NCBI GenBank assembly: GCA_015680685.1
Contig: MNCI01030854.1
Location: 123,416-187,415, forward strand
Direction: 5' to 3'
DNA: 64,000 bases
Source of the DNA: Gnetum montanum
Taxonomy: Eukaryota > Streptophyta > Gnetopsida > Gnetales > Gnetaceae
Shown here: positions 11,290 through 22,720 of the stretch, piece by piece
Numbering within the stretch: the stretch's first letter is position 1
How the letters are laid out: every line of letters starts with the position of its first letter
Made by a program: the position numbers and the translations under genes
Notes under the pieces: model-generated
What the model saw: the letters and a program-made list of their open reading frames with translations, nothing else
What the model was told of the DNA's origin: nothing
Database searches by the model: none

Positions 11290-11715
11290 TCATCACACCT
11301 GGACGCATGGTAGTTTAAGGCCATACCAGGCCGTGGGTGGTAGTTTAAGGCCATACCGGGCTGTGGGTGGCAATTTAAGGCCATACCGGGCCATAGGTGG
11401 CAATTTAAGGCCATACCGGGCCGTAGGGGATTTGTATGTGGTAGTTTAAGGCCTTTTCGGTCCATCATGGGAGTTTAAGGCCTTACCGGGCCATGGGTGG
11501 TAGTTTAAGGCCTTGTCGGTCCATCATGGCAGTTTAAGGCCTTACCGGGCCATGGGTGGTAGTTTAAGGCCATACTGGGCCGTGGGTGACAGTTTAAGGC
11601 CATACCAGGCTGTAGGGGGTTTGTATGTGGTAGTTTAAGGCCTTGCTGGGCCATCATGGTAGTTTAAGGCCTTACCAGGCCATGATGGTAGTTTAAGGCC
11701 TTACTGGGCCGGGTA
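11290..11715 (-). repeat. Hairpin-type tandem array of Tat-1
   Basis: About a dozen units of roughly 30 bases. On the element strand each reads GGCC, a 6-base loop such as CGGTAT, GGCC, then TTAAACTACCACCCA or similar. The GGCC halves can pair as a 4-bp stem. Some units are lengthened by insertions such as ATACAAACCCCC. The array lies between the antisense gene's promoter and the RT acceptor. It happens to be an open frame rich in GMALN peptides, which I regard as incidental. Confidence 0.85.
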
Positions 11716-11919
11716 ATGTTTACGCTAGAATGTTTGGGATGCATACGTGAAGTTGGGTTCATAGGGGAATTGAGATGTAGTAATTTTTATTTTATTCTAA
11801 GTACATATATATTTTTATTAACTTTTTGGGGCAAGTTTTGATCGAAATGAGTTGAAAACGGCAAAAAGGAGGCAAACCGAAAGGCGGCAGAGGCGGCATC
11901 AGTGTCAGCGGCGAAGCGC

Positions 11920-11928
11920 TATATAAAG
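11920..11928 (+). promoter_or_regulatory. TATA box of the antisense gene in Tat-1
   Basis: TATATAAAG on the plus strand in GC-rich context (GCGAAGCGC upstream, a G run downstream). It is the best plus-strand TATA upstream of the exons that start at 12958, and is oriented against the host element. Transcription would be expected to start about 30 bases downstream. Confidence 0.6.
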
Positions 11929-11944
11929 GGGGGGGGGTCATTTG

Positions 11945-12957
11945 TTATGTGGTTAACTTGCTAGAGCGTAGAAATTGAGCGTAACTTCTGAGTGTGAGTG
12001 TAAGCGTAGACGACCCAGCGTAAGCGTAAAAAACTAGACCCTAGCATAAGCGTCAATGTGAGCGTAAGCATAGGCATAAATGACTAAACCTCAGCATAAA
12101 CGTAGAGCGTAGAGGTTCAAGCGTCGGTGTAGAGACTTAGACTTCGGCGTAGAGGCTAAGCGTAGGCGTAAGCATAGATGCCGAGATGGGCAAAGGCAAG
12201 GAAGTGGAAGAGCAGGGGAGGAAGGGACCTGAACTAACCTTTACAGAGGAGAGCAAGGCCATGTTGCAATGCCTGCCCAGGCCAAGGGTTCCATCATGGC
12301 CTGGATCTTCACAACGGGTAGGCTCTGATCCTGTCTCTATTAGTTTCTTAGCGTAATCAATCAGCATAGAGGGTTTCTGTGTATACGCTCGATGTAATCA
12401 GTCAACATAGAGGGTTTCTATGTATACGCCCAATGTAATCAGTGAGCATAGAGGGTTTCTGTGTATATGCCCGGCGTAGACAGATAGCGTAGACAGTTTC
12501 TATACACTGGGCGTAGACTTTCACAGCCTAAGTTGTTTGTAGTGTAATCTATTTTATCGATGCACAGCGTAATCAAATTTCTGGCATGAAGCGTAGATGA
12601 CTTTATCAGCGTATATTGTTTACGTAGCATATACGCTAGGGACTTTTACGGCGTATACGCTGAGGGTCAGGAGTTAGTTATTTTTTAAGTTGGGTTTAGC
12701 GTAGACCTCTTTTTGTGGCGTATAGTGCGAACTGTTTTCAATGTAAACTTATTTTATAGCGTATACACCTAGCGTAAGCAGTTTTGACAGCGTATATGCC
12801 CAGCATATACACTGAGCATAAATAGTTTTGACAGCGTATACGCCAAGTGTAAACAGTTAGCAATTTTTTTCCAAGTATTGGCTTATAATGTGGAATTTTA
12901 TTCTTCATTGCAATTTTATACATGGCTGATCTGTCGTGGCGTTTTGGGTGTTTGCAG
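11945..12957 (+). repeat. GCGTA-rich leader of the antisense gene
   Basis: About 1 kb filled with degenerate GCGTA, GCGTAAGCGTA and GCGTATACGC words; perfect palindromes GCGTATACGC lie at 12651-12660 and 12834-12843. No convincing ORF. It ends in GGGTGTTTGCAG, a splice acceptor. The same words occupy the Tat-1 and Tat-2 LTRs and the Tat-1 5' leader, so this is shared family sequence rather than random composition. Confidence 0.7.
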
Positions 12958-15900
12958 GGATACTGAGCCTTCCCTCCTAGTAATTGAACTAGTTGGAGTG
13001 TTGGCCTGGTTTGGGCTTCTTGAGGCTAACGAACCTACTCCTGATTTGACTATCAGTAACAATGGGGTATGGTTCTGGGAGGGGCTTGTGATTTTCTCAC
13101 CTTTGTCCTAGATAGGTTTAAGGTGGTGGTTTGGTCCCACCTGAACGAAATAAAGGCGTGAAGTGTGTTAGATGCAATGTTGCTAGGATCTTCAGAGGGG
13201 GTCGTGCTTTTTATGGTGGACATTGATGAGGGGCCACTCGTGATCGAGGGTGGTCCTTCTCGTGGGCCTAAATCCACTCGCCCATTAATGCGTGTGTGGG
13301 ATCTGTTGTCGCGAGGGCCTGACTACATCAATGATACTTTATTTTTGGCTGCTCACGCCCACACATTATTTTAGAACCCTCCCGGCACAGTGTACTGGGT
13401 GGAGAGGTAAGATCATTTGAATTGCTATTTCACTTGTTATTGTCGTGTAGTGTTTGTCCCTATTCTGATGATTGTTTTTACGTAGGCCCGAAGTTAACCG
13501 GGAGGGGGTATGCATCGAGGATGATGGACTCGCCCTGGCTCATACTGCCCTCGAGACATTCATGGTGGATCCTACCCTTCGCGGAGCTGTGTTAGCTCAA
13601 ACGAAGGGTGAGATTGTACATTTTCATAAGCGATTCTCTAGAGCATTTGCGCAATGCCAAGCTCGTGGATGGTTGCATACGAATTGGTCGCCTAAGGGAC
13701 CAATTTTCCCCCATGACTCCGATCTGGGTTCTAGTACTTCAAGGCCTATAGCTGAAGGTCAGTGGTGATATTCTCTAAATCTCTAGATGTGCTTACCTGA
13801 CTTCTAGTGGTCATGCCAATGTAACGATTTCAAATTATCTTCGCAGTTGATGCCCCTCTCGGCGGAGATCCTGTTACAACAGGACGAACCGAGATTACTT
13901 TGTCAATGAAATTCAGAGAGATTAGTAAGGCCCAGAAATGGCTACACACTCGTGTCCTATCGTCTGTCATCCATTATTTAGAGAGGGCCAGTCTTATGAG
14001 GTTGTTCACAACTCCGAGCCCTGATGTATCTATAGGGGAGATGATCGGGATTGTTGACTCTTTTGACAAATCTGTCTCCTACTATAGCACTCATATTAAG
14101 GGTGTCAAAATAGTTTTCCATTTTTCAGAGGATTTCTTTTTATATTTATTTGGTGTACTTGTAGATGGTGTTACTATGGTTCTAGACAGGGTGCATAAAG
14201 AGCTCCACATGGTGCGTGAGCTGGAGGATTGACTGGGTGTTGCTAAGGGCACCAAGGGGTTCCCTATGCAGGGGAAGCCGAAGGTTGAAGAAGTTAACGA
14301 ACTATATCCCATGTTTCGAGCACGAGTATTTCCCAAATCCCTATCCTAGGTGAAGAGTCTTAGGGTAGAGGCTGTGCAGGTCATGCGAACTGTCTTGGAG
14401 ACCGGGATGCGCTATAACTGGGCTCAGTTTTTGTTGTCCGATCTCCATAAAGAGATAGTGCGATTGCGTTCAAATGTTGAGGCATAATCCCATTTTACCT
14501 TTGCATTATTCGCAGGCTATTTATGTCACCTAGTCAAGTTCTTAGTGGTTCGTGTAGACAATAAGTATGTTCTACGGGATCATACCCAGCTATCTCGCCC
14601 GTGGATCAACCATCTTTTTGAGACAGCTGAATCCCAGGATCCACCCAAGGGCATTGATGAGTCTGTATCTATCATGAAAGGAGGGTCATCGGTACCTCAA
14701 TCCACACATGTGACAGTGTGGGGTTGGAACCAGAGGACCTACCTTATACTGCAAGAAGAGCAGAATGGGTCATCAAGGAAACTATTGGCAAGGCCAAGTC
14801 AAAGCTAACCAAGCATGAACGCTCAACCGAGGAGATCTCAAATGTGGACGAGCCACGAGTTAAGCACATACGATTCAAGATGCCTACCCGAGGTAAGTAA
14901 AATTAATAAACTCGTGGCTTTATCATCTTCATCTTATTCATAACCTTTGCTTTGACCACTTACATGCTACTGATTCCTTCAAACTTGATTCAAGAAGTGA
15001 GGAGGCAGGAATTAGAGACTATCCTCGAAGAGGAGGAGATGAGGACGGAGTTGTTAAGTGAGGAAGAAGAAGCTGACAAAGATCAGGAGGAAAGGATGAA
15101 GGAGCTAATGGATTGGACCACTGAAACTAAACTGCTCGATGACCGAGGTGATACGGATGAAATGTTCAGTAGTTTCCTTCAAGGCCACTTGGATTTTGGC
15201 GAGCCCCTGTACCAGAAAGGGACCAGAGGAGACGGTATGTTTCTTTTGGTTTTGGTGTGTTGCTTGGCACATTATTATCTCTACATTATTTTATTCTAAT
15301 TTTCTTTATCTCCTTTAGATGAAGGTAAAACAATCTCCATGATGCGGTTGGAAGTGCCCACGAAGGTGCTTCCCCTTGAAATGCCTCCTGAAGCTCATCC
15401 ACCCCGTACCCGTAGACCACTTTCTTGGATAGAGATGCTAAGTAAAAGGGAATTCGTGACTAGCATCATTGATAAGGTGGTCGAAAATATTCAAGAAGTG
15501 GACCCTGAGATAGGTATGAATGTTTGAGTCTTTTGCAGTTTTTTGGGCTTCACATACCCTTTTTTCGTTGTCTAATGTGTAATAGTCATTTCTTTTGTAC
15601 GCGTAGGAGCCAAGCTAAAATGGGACCCATCTGAGACTGTTAGTATTGATAGTTTGCCCACACTTCCCCTAGAGGTGGAGCAGGTACCAAGGCCGGTTCA
15701 TGACAAGGTGGCAGAAAGCCTTGTACACAACACCAAATTGCTATGGACCTGTAGGTGATCCATCGAAGAACTATGGTTGCAGATCCAAACAAAGGAAAAA
15801 GAGGTTTCCGAGTTGACGACCAAACGCGATGATCTCAAAGCTTGTTATGAATTTACTTCAGCACGATTAGCAGGTGATAGGTCTTGGAGATCATCAAAGA

Positions 15901-16610
15901 TCACATACACCAGATATTGGAACCTGTTAAATCGCCATGCATCACTAACTCGGAGACTAGCGGAACGTAAAGCTTAGATAGATCTATTGAATCTCAAGTG
16001 TCAAGATTGGAAAGCTTTTGCCTCCAAAGTGGACAAGTGGGGCCAAGATGAAAAGAATCATAAGCACCAATATAAGAAATCATTAAAAGAAGTTTCTATA
16101 GAGAAGTGGCAACTTAAGATGTTTGTTGAGGGTCTAAGCTTGCGTTCTGCTTTCGATACGTTTGCAGCGAACACCATAGTTGAGATGGAATCTCCTAAGA
16201 GGATTATTGCGACTGCTTCTGGGGAGGTTTCTGTGGGTGAATTTCCCTTGAAACATCCCACATGGTCGGTAGTTGATAAGGGGAAAGCACTAGCAGATGT
16301 TGATCTGGGTCTTGAGGGGATAGATTGGGCCAACGTCTTAGAAGAAGAAATTCTTCGTCAACTAGACAGTTTGGTTTAGGAGAGTCCCCTTCGGTAAGCT
16401 TCTTATTATTATGAGTAGCATTTGGAAGTTTCCTCCTTTGTTTTTATGTTGATTGTCTCTCTTATGTTCTTATTAGAGTCCAGGTGATGATGCTCAAGAG
16501 GCTGGCCCCAGTGGAGTAGGGACCCATGACACCAATGGGTCAAAAAGGGATGATCCTCCCATCCCAGATGTTTACTTTTATTTTTTTTTGTTTTTTTTGA
16601 CCTTTTAACT
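12958..16610 (+). pseudogene. Antisense multi-exon gene inside Tat-1 (decayed)
   Basis: A spliced gene running opposite to Tat-1 between its protease and RT. Proposed exons: 12958-13406, 13486-13757, 13847-14892, 14995-15234, 15319-15513, 15607-16393, 16477-16610. Donors GTAAGA, GTCAGT, GTAAGT, GTATGT, GTATGA and GTAAGC and acceptors such as TTTTTACGTAG and TCTTCGCAG follow plant consensus; introns are about 75-105 nt. The 14995 acceptor is weak. Exon 1 carries VVVWSHLNEI, LDAMLLGSSEGV and DTLFLAAHAHTLF then NPPGTVYW; exon 2 carries EIVHFHKRF and ARGWLHTNW. A coiled-coil-like, charged region follows from 15777. Exons 1 and 2 match Tat-3 (50657-49830) in length and motifs. A frameshift near 13090 and stops near 13152, 13372 and 14230 show decay. 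I recognise no named domain; antisense extra ORFs are known in other Tat elements such as maize Grande. Confidence 0.75.
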
Positions 16611-16894
16611 CAAATTTATATGGGAATTGTAAATTGAGATGAATGAAACCAATTAACTCATGTACTTGTATTTCATTGATTGATTTTTTTTAGTTTAATT
16701 GCAAAGACAATATGGGAATATAAAATGTTTTGGCTTTTTTGCTGTTTAAGTTGGAACACATAGAAAAAGAAGAAGTATGTTCATAATCAAATGATAATTG
16801 TAAAAAGGAAAATATAATGGAGAACTAGTCTAGATAACTGATGTAAAGATAACTGAAGCTTGGAGGCAAAGAAAACAATAGTGTAAACGCATGC
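16611..16894. other. AT-rich spacer after the antisense gene
   Basis: T-rich, plus-strand 3' untranslated-like sequence with no ORF. It probably carries the antisense gene's polyadenylation region and the start of the Tat-1 intron on the other strand. Confidence 0.35.
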
Positions 16895-17100
16895 ACTAGT
16901 TTAAGGCCATTTCGGGCCATGCACTAGTTTAAAGCCATTTCAGGCCAAGCGTAAATGAGGGAGATTTTGAGTAACAGAGGTTGGTTTCTCGGTGGGCCGA
17001 CCATTTCTGATCGTGGCTAGTTTCATGTCATTGCGGACACGATAGTTTAACGTCATTCTAGACTAATTGCAGTTTAACATCGTTTCGAACGGAGTTAGTT
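16895..17100 (-). repeat. Second, short hairpin-repeat block of Tat-1
   Basis: On the element strand, just after the protease stop, there are about five units of the hairpin design, including GGCC-CGAAAT-GGCC-TTAAACTAGTGC, a GTCCGCAATGAC unit followed by ATGAAACTAGC, and a GTCTAGAATGAC unit. It links the GGCC-type array at 11290 with the GTC/GAC-type arrays of Tat-2 and Tat-3. Confidence 0.65.
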
Positions 17101-17109
17101 TTTTTTCTT

Positions 17110-18357
17110 TTATTGGTTTAGTAATTTTTTGATTTTTCGCATTTTAACACTGGGAGTAGAGTTAGCAGGTATGATTTTATATTCAGCGTCCCCTTCACTG
17201 ATCACGTTGAACGGTAATTCATCCCAAGGGATATTCGTTGTGAGTTTTGTGTTAGTTGTTGTTTCTAAGTGAGGAGGTGTATGTACAATGTCTGGCCCAG
17301 ATGATTCTATTTTGGGTGCTTTTTCTTCTGTGTTTAAAGGATTATCACTTGTCGGTTGTTGTTCATTTATGTCACACTGTATAGGCTCTTCGATCTTAAC
17401 CTCTGAGCCTTGGTCTGTGTCTACGTACGATGAGATGATGGGTGTAGTAGCTTCCCCGTGTATGATGATTTCACCACCTTCATAAGGTAGGTGAATCTCT
17501 TGGTGAATAGGGGATGAGACCACTTTTAGTTGGGCCAGCCAGGGCCTTCCTAATAGTAGGTTGAATCCTGGCATCTCATCGATTACCACGAATTCAGTGG
17601 ACGTGGGGAATTGGTTGCCTACTATGAAGTCCAAGGTCACGGTGCCTTTAACTATCACACATGACCTGCTAAATGATTTCAAGCATGTGGTGGTAGTTGG
17701 TTTGATTTGCTCTGTTAGCCTAAGTTGTTCGATGATGAGATATGGGACTATGTTTGTGGCAGCTCCATCATCTACGTGGACCCTATGTATCTAGAATTGG
17801 TTCACTCTTATTGTTATAAACATAGGGGCTGTCATTATCTCCCCTGTTTTCTTATCCACCTTGATGTTATCGTTATGGAAGCTTAATGGTTTGGAAGTTG
17901 ACCCTTGGGGTGAGTACATTACAACATGAATCGAAGGTTCATTTGGGGGCAAGTCCTCGCTTATTGGGATAGATGTTAACATGCGTACCAAAGCTTCACA
18001 ATGTGTTTGGGATGTCAAAACTAGGTCATATAAGCTTAGCGAAGTATTCTTTTGTTTGAGTGCTTGTGTGACCTGTGTTAGGGCTGTTGCTAGGTCTCTA
18101 CTATTGGGCGCATGTTTATCGACGGTGACTTGATCCATTAGGCCCAGCAGCTTTATTTCGTGCATAGTTGGTTTATCATTTTTTGGAATGGTTGATTCGG
18201 GCATGTCATGTTTTCTGGATGATTCCCCCTCATGGCTTGTATTTGGTTTATCATTAGGTTGTGTCATGGGCATTACATTTAATGGAGTAGGTTTAGGAGG
18301 TTCTAAGGCTAGCCGTTGATGCTCCTTTTCCAAGTGTTCGCGCGTAAGCCTGTCCAC
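17110..18357 (-). pseudogene. Tat-1 protease
   Basis: Retropepsin-type aspartic protease that matures the Gag-Pro polyprotein. The N-terminal linker (18357-17791) contains SLYDLVLTSQTHCEAL and PLSFHNDNIKVDKKTGEI; these match Tat-2 (27349-27560). The active-site block, VHVDDGAATN, lies near 17780-17750 across a stop, with the catalytic Asp next to Gly-Ala, and is followed by the flap-to-C-terminal motif FNLLLGRPWLAQLKVV near 17520. After a hydrophilic tail rich in Asp, Glu and Pro the frame ends VKMRKIKKLLNQ at 17110. One stop near the active site splits the frame. The next element sequence is the putative intron. Confidence 0.8.
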
Positions 18358-18989
18358 TAAACGTTCTCGTGTGTGACACGGGGGCGCAGTTGGTTTTGAG
18401 GCCTAAGGTTGCCTTGGGACTTGTACTACATATGGCGTCGGGTGGGGTTGTGGTTGGGCAGTTGTATGCTATTGAGCGCCAAGTTGGCTAGGCACTTTGA
18501 TGACATAAGGATTGGGTTTACCTTGCGTTTGCAAGGCGGGAGATTGGTGATCATTAGGACTATCGGGTGTCCTAACGACATATGGGGTTGGTTTAGGTGG
18601 AGGTTGGACCTCCGATGTTGTAAATGTGGGTGGCACTCGAACTATGTAAGGGGCAGGCCGAGTAGGAAGGGTTGACGGATTTGAGGAAGTGACAGCAGGA
18701 GGTATATGCATCACGTATGGTTTTTCATGTGTTGGGGTGTTAGGAGTCGTTACGGCGGGGGGTACGTGGACGACATATGGCTGCTGCGGGGTGTATGATG
18801 ATCGAGGTGTGGATGTTGATGCAGTGGGAGGAATATGTACTACAAATGACTTGTTGGGCATTTGTTGTTCATGGTGAGGGTAGACGGTGTTAATGCTTGG
18901 TTTTTTGAACTCATTGTCTAGGTAGATTGTGTTGATAACATACGGTGCCTCTTTGGTATTCAGAGGGTCTTTGTGCACACCCATAGCCT
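18358..18989 (-). pseudogene. Tat-1 Gag-Pro proline-rich linker with VPP repeats
   Basis: About 170 residues in which a unit of the form Y-V-(V/M/I)-(H/R)-(V/I)-P-P, followed by a Ser/Thr/Pro-rich spacer, recurs at least five times (for example YVVHVPPAVTT, YVMHIPPAVTS, YIVRVPPTFTT). Tat-2 has the equivalent FVIHVPP, FVVKVPP and FVIKVPP series at 26660-27020. The linker joins the Gag zinc-finger region to protease. Its role is unknown; the regular spacing suggests a flexible or interaction segment. Confidence 0.7.
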
Positions 18990-21210
18990 GGTTCTGTGGT
19001 TACACCGGGTTGGCCTCATCAAAAGTAATTTGGCCTCCATCGATCAGTCATTGTATGTCTTGTTTTAGGATGAAATAGTAATCTGTGTCATGCCCATTAC
19101 ATTGCTGATAGTCACAGAAATGGTCCATCCTAAAACCTTTGGGTACCGGGGGTTCATCCAGCGTCGCTAGGCTCAGGTTCTAAACCAGTTGACAGAATCG
19201 GTCATGTCTTTGGATTGCTGCTGGGGATAATTGTTTATGTTTCATTAATCCAGCCCTCAAGAGTTGATCAAATAGCTGGGACAGCTTCAAAGGAAATGGC
19301 GTATATTGGGAGGGTTCTTTCCTCTCAAAGTTTCTTGTACGGTTAGGAGTTGGGTTCTGTGATGAGGATGATTCCAATGCAGTCATGGGGGTAGGTTTAG
19401 TATAATTAGTAGGGGTCATCGGTAGTTTGTTTCGTTGTGCTATGTTTTCTTGTTGTGTTTCTGCTATTGCCGCTATAGTCATTTTAGCCTTTTCTTTATC
19501 TTTCTTACTGTGTTGATTTCTAAAGGCTAGATACGCAGGATCATGGCTATTTTGGGCCACCTCCTCTATATTTTTGATCTGTACAAAGGCTTCATTAAGG
19601 TTACACGCGTTGAGATAGTATAACTTGGATTTGAAGAAGTCATTAACAGCCCCTTTTAGAATGGTGAGCAGATATGTCTGTGGGATCAGCTCATGTAGCT
19701 CATTGAGAGCAACACTCCACCTCTAGATGAATTTTTGTACAGGTTCCAGAGGTGCTTGTTTAACCTGTATAAGATTGTCAAGTGTCACTTAAGGTTTCAA
19801 GTTATACTTGAACCTAGTCACAAATTGATGTAACAACTCTTCGAGGGAAAATATGGAATTCCTCAGCAAGGTCCGGTACCAATCAAGCGCTCTCCCTGCA
19901 AGAGACATAGGGAATACTCGTAAAATGGCATGGGGCCATGCTTGGAGTAATGTGCATTCTAGTCTAAATTTTATAAGGTGAGCATTGCGGTCCATCTCCC
20001 CATTGTATTTAGTTAGCGTAGGCAATGACACACCTTTGGGTAAGGTTAAGGAGGGAATGGAAGAGCTGATGGGGTCATCGTGGTAAAATTTCACTACCTT
20101 CAACTCTCCGTCAGCAGCTGTTTTGAGGTGTTTGACCTCATCGGTTAGTTCCTGCATTAGTTTTTTGGCATCTGCCCAATCTTGGGCACTAGGTGAGATG
20201 GCAGCATGGGGGTGTAGTGTAGTGTACAGATTAGATTGTTACATTATGGGTTGGAAGGCCGAAAGCTGTGTAGTCGGTGGTTGTACTTGTGGGATGCTTA
20301 TAGCAGATGGCATCAGGGGTGGCATATTGTGAGCAAGGGGTTGCTGTTGTTGTGGCTATCCTTGAGGGACATTGAACGGTGGAATTGTGTGGGGTGGCAT
20401 GTTGTAGTAAGTGGATTGTTACGATTGAGCACCCATTGCTGCCCATTGTCTAGTCGTGTTCTGTGTAGGAGCCCTCTGAACTTGTTGAGTTACAGCGGTG
20501 AAAGGGGCTCCGTGCATTTGGATGGAGGGAATATAGTGAGTAGACGTTGATGCCGGTATCACATGTGGCATCCTGATCACTTGGGGTGCCAAGGTCATCC
20601 CTACGTTGTTGTGATGGGGTGGCACTTGCAAGGATGGAGCTGCAGTTGCGGTGGGGATGATGGCAAGAGGGAGCGTGGTGGATTGCGGGTCGGTTGCAGG
20701 AGAAACACGAACAAACGCAGATGAAGTTTCCCCTATGGCTAGATGGAACAATGGGTTGACATAAGTATGTGGACTGAGCATATGATACGAATCTTCATGC
20801 TCAGATTGGGCCACGAAATCATCTTCCTCTTTTGATGGAGGATTTACCGCAGGCTGATCTAGAGACTGGCTCCTTTACAGGAGGAGTTGCATGATGAGCT
20901 TGGAGTAAGGCTCTCGAAGAGGGATGATATCGTACAGGGAAGGGATGAATTCTTGCCCTCCCCTGTAGAAGAGTACATATTGCCTCTTAACTTCTATCTC
21001 GGCTTGGTCCACAGCTAGGCCAGCTTGTAGTTTCACACATATGAAGTTGTACTAGTCTTGGATTATAATATTGGGCACTGGATTCCTCCCTTGCAACCTA
21101 AGAGACTGATGAGGCCCCATTGTGGGTTGTGCCACAGGTTGTTGAACAGCCATGATTTCTGCAAGATCTGTGACCTGGGTGGTTGCAGCGGTGGTGTTTG
21201 TGGTGTTCAT
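18990..21210 (-). pseudogene. Tat-1 Gag
   Basis: Structural Gag of the Tat-1 element, expected to form cytoplasmic virus-like particles and bind element RNA. Start chosen at ATG 21210 (MNTTNTTAATTQ). Landmarks on the minus strand are FICVKLQAGLAVD near 21030, GGQEFIPSLYDIIPL near 20960, and the retrotransposon-gag core at 20110-19790 (FYHDDPISSSIPSLTLPKGV, LLQAWPHAILRVFPMSLAGR, LDWYRTL, FVTRFKYNLKP). A basic C-terminal part lies at 19560-19180, followed by a Cys/His cluster FCDYQQCNGHD near 19120. Stops near 21050, 20880, 20425 and 20245 interrupt it. It is closely collinear with Tat-2 Gag and more distantly with Tat-4. Confidence 0.8.
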
Positions 21211-21895
21211 GACGGACAGCTGAGAATGTGACACGATGTGGGGATGTGAAGTTAGTGACAGCATAGATAGCATATAGGTGGTGTCTAATGTCAACGTAGA
21301 GAATCTACGGCATAAAAAGTACAGTGTATATGCTGAGCAGCATATACAACGTCAGCGTACAGCGTAAACGGGATTACAGCGTAAACAGGGTTATAGCATT
21401 CAGAGTTTAGTGTACATGGACGACGATGTAAACGGGTTTTAGAGCATAGTTTAAACAAAGTCAGCGTATAGCGTAGATGGGATCTATGGCGTAGAGAGTG
21501 TAGTGTATATGTCAGTAGCGTAAGCAGGGTCTTATGTGCAGCGTAGGCAGTCTGCAGTGTAAAACATGCAGCGTATATGTCAACTGCGTAAACAGAGTTG
21601 TGTGCAGTGTAGACAAAGTCTACAGCGTAAAGTGAGCATCGTATGTGTTAACAGAGTAAACAGCATTGTGTACAACGTGGAGAAAGTCTACAGCGTAAAG
21701 TGTTCAAGGTTAGCATATATCGTAGAGGGGGTCTACAGCATATAGCGGACAGCGTACGTTAAGTAGCGTAGATGCTGGGGATTTTACAAACAGTTGGGGC
21801 ATGGTTAACAGCATAGGCGCTGAGAGACGGGAAAAATGTAAGTTTTGAAGTAGCATAGACGCTGGGTGGTTTGCAGACAGCGATTTTAAGGTAGA
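21211..21895 (-). repeat. Tat-1 5' leader rich in GCGTA words
   Basis: Untranslated leader between PBS and gag. On the plus strand it is filled with variants of GCGTAAAC, GCGTATAT and GTAGA-type words, the same composition as the LTRs and the antisense promoter region. No ORF of interest. Confidence 0.6.
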
Positions 21896-21914
21896 GGCCC
21901 TCCTTCTAGCACCA
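21896..21914 (-). promoter_or_regulatory. Primer-binding site of Tat-1
   Basis: Minus strand TGGTGCTAGAAGGAGGGCC, five bases after the LTR end (CAGACGGTACA). It starts with TGG, the complement of tRNA CCA, and the same segment with three changes follows the Tat-2 5' LTR. The tRNA could not be identified from memory. Confidence 0.7.
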
Positions 21915-21919
21915 ATTTC

Positions 21920-22720
21920 TGTACCGTCTGAAATCATCGGTCTTCGGCTGGAAGGAAATAGAGACGTGGTGATCACGGAACACACACAGAAGGCCCTACC
22001 TTCACTTGAGGGCAAGCTGGAACGGACAAAGTTAGAGCACCTTGAGTGGTCCACACGCGGATCAGACAAGGATTTCCCCGAATGCACACCGAAGTGCTAT
22101 ACGTTGGGTTATACGTGAACGGCATGAAAAATGCTAAAGAACAGAGTGTAAACAGCGTGATTAATGTAAACAAAGCGTAAATGTGAAACAACGTAAACAA
22201 AATGCATGCAACAATTAAACTGTAATAGATTTTAGAGAGAAACTGTAACAATGTATTTCAAAATGAGAGTTACAATGCACCGGTCTAACGTAGTTATGGC
22301 TTTAACACAAGGTGGATGAAAAGCCCCGGTGAATGCAGGGATGACTGTGAGCTGGTTCAAACTGCAGGCACAGCATATGGAAGCTGTATGTTTAGCATAC
22401 AGGATTGATGTCCAGTGTACAGGGTTTCTGCTCTTGTTCTCAAAGTCTCTGCTCTTTTCTCTGTTTTGTTAAAATTTCCAACCTCTCGCCCTAGTGAAAA
22501 ATTGGGGCTTTTATACAGGTTTTGATGTTAGATTTAGGTTGGGTGACACGTGGTGCGTTGACCAGGCATGAAAGAATGAAATTTACAAGTGTACAGTATA
22601 TTACATTTGCTGTGCATATACGCCCAAGTGTATATGCTATGTCTGGTGGGCGTATGCTCTGGGCGTATACGCAGGGCGTATATGCTGGAAGTGCAAGGTG
22701 TATACATTTGCTGTGCTGAG
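21920..22720 (-). mobile_element. Tat-1 5' LTR, 3' part
   Basis: Ends ...TTTCAGACGGTACA at 21920 on the minus strand, next to the PBS. A TATA box TATAAAAG lies at 22515-22508 (minus), followed by CCCCAATTTTTCACTAG, which is also present in the Tat-2 LTRs. Tat-2 inserted at 22720; the remainder of this LTR is 32347-32875, giving about 1.33 kb when joined. It contains a perfect GCGTATACGC at 22663-22672. Confidence 0.8.
22716..22720. repeat. Target-site duplication of Tat-2, left
   Basis: CTGAG, repeated at 32342-32346, directly flanking the two Tat-2 LTR ends. Confidence 0.8.

Noticed and set aside
11264-11468. Open frames through the 30-bp array, giving repeated LRPYRAVGG or GMALNYHPRP peptides on opposite strands
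   Set aside because: Units divisible by three give open frames by chance on both strands; the array lies upstream of a predicted splice acceptor and is non-coding in the other elements.
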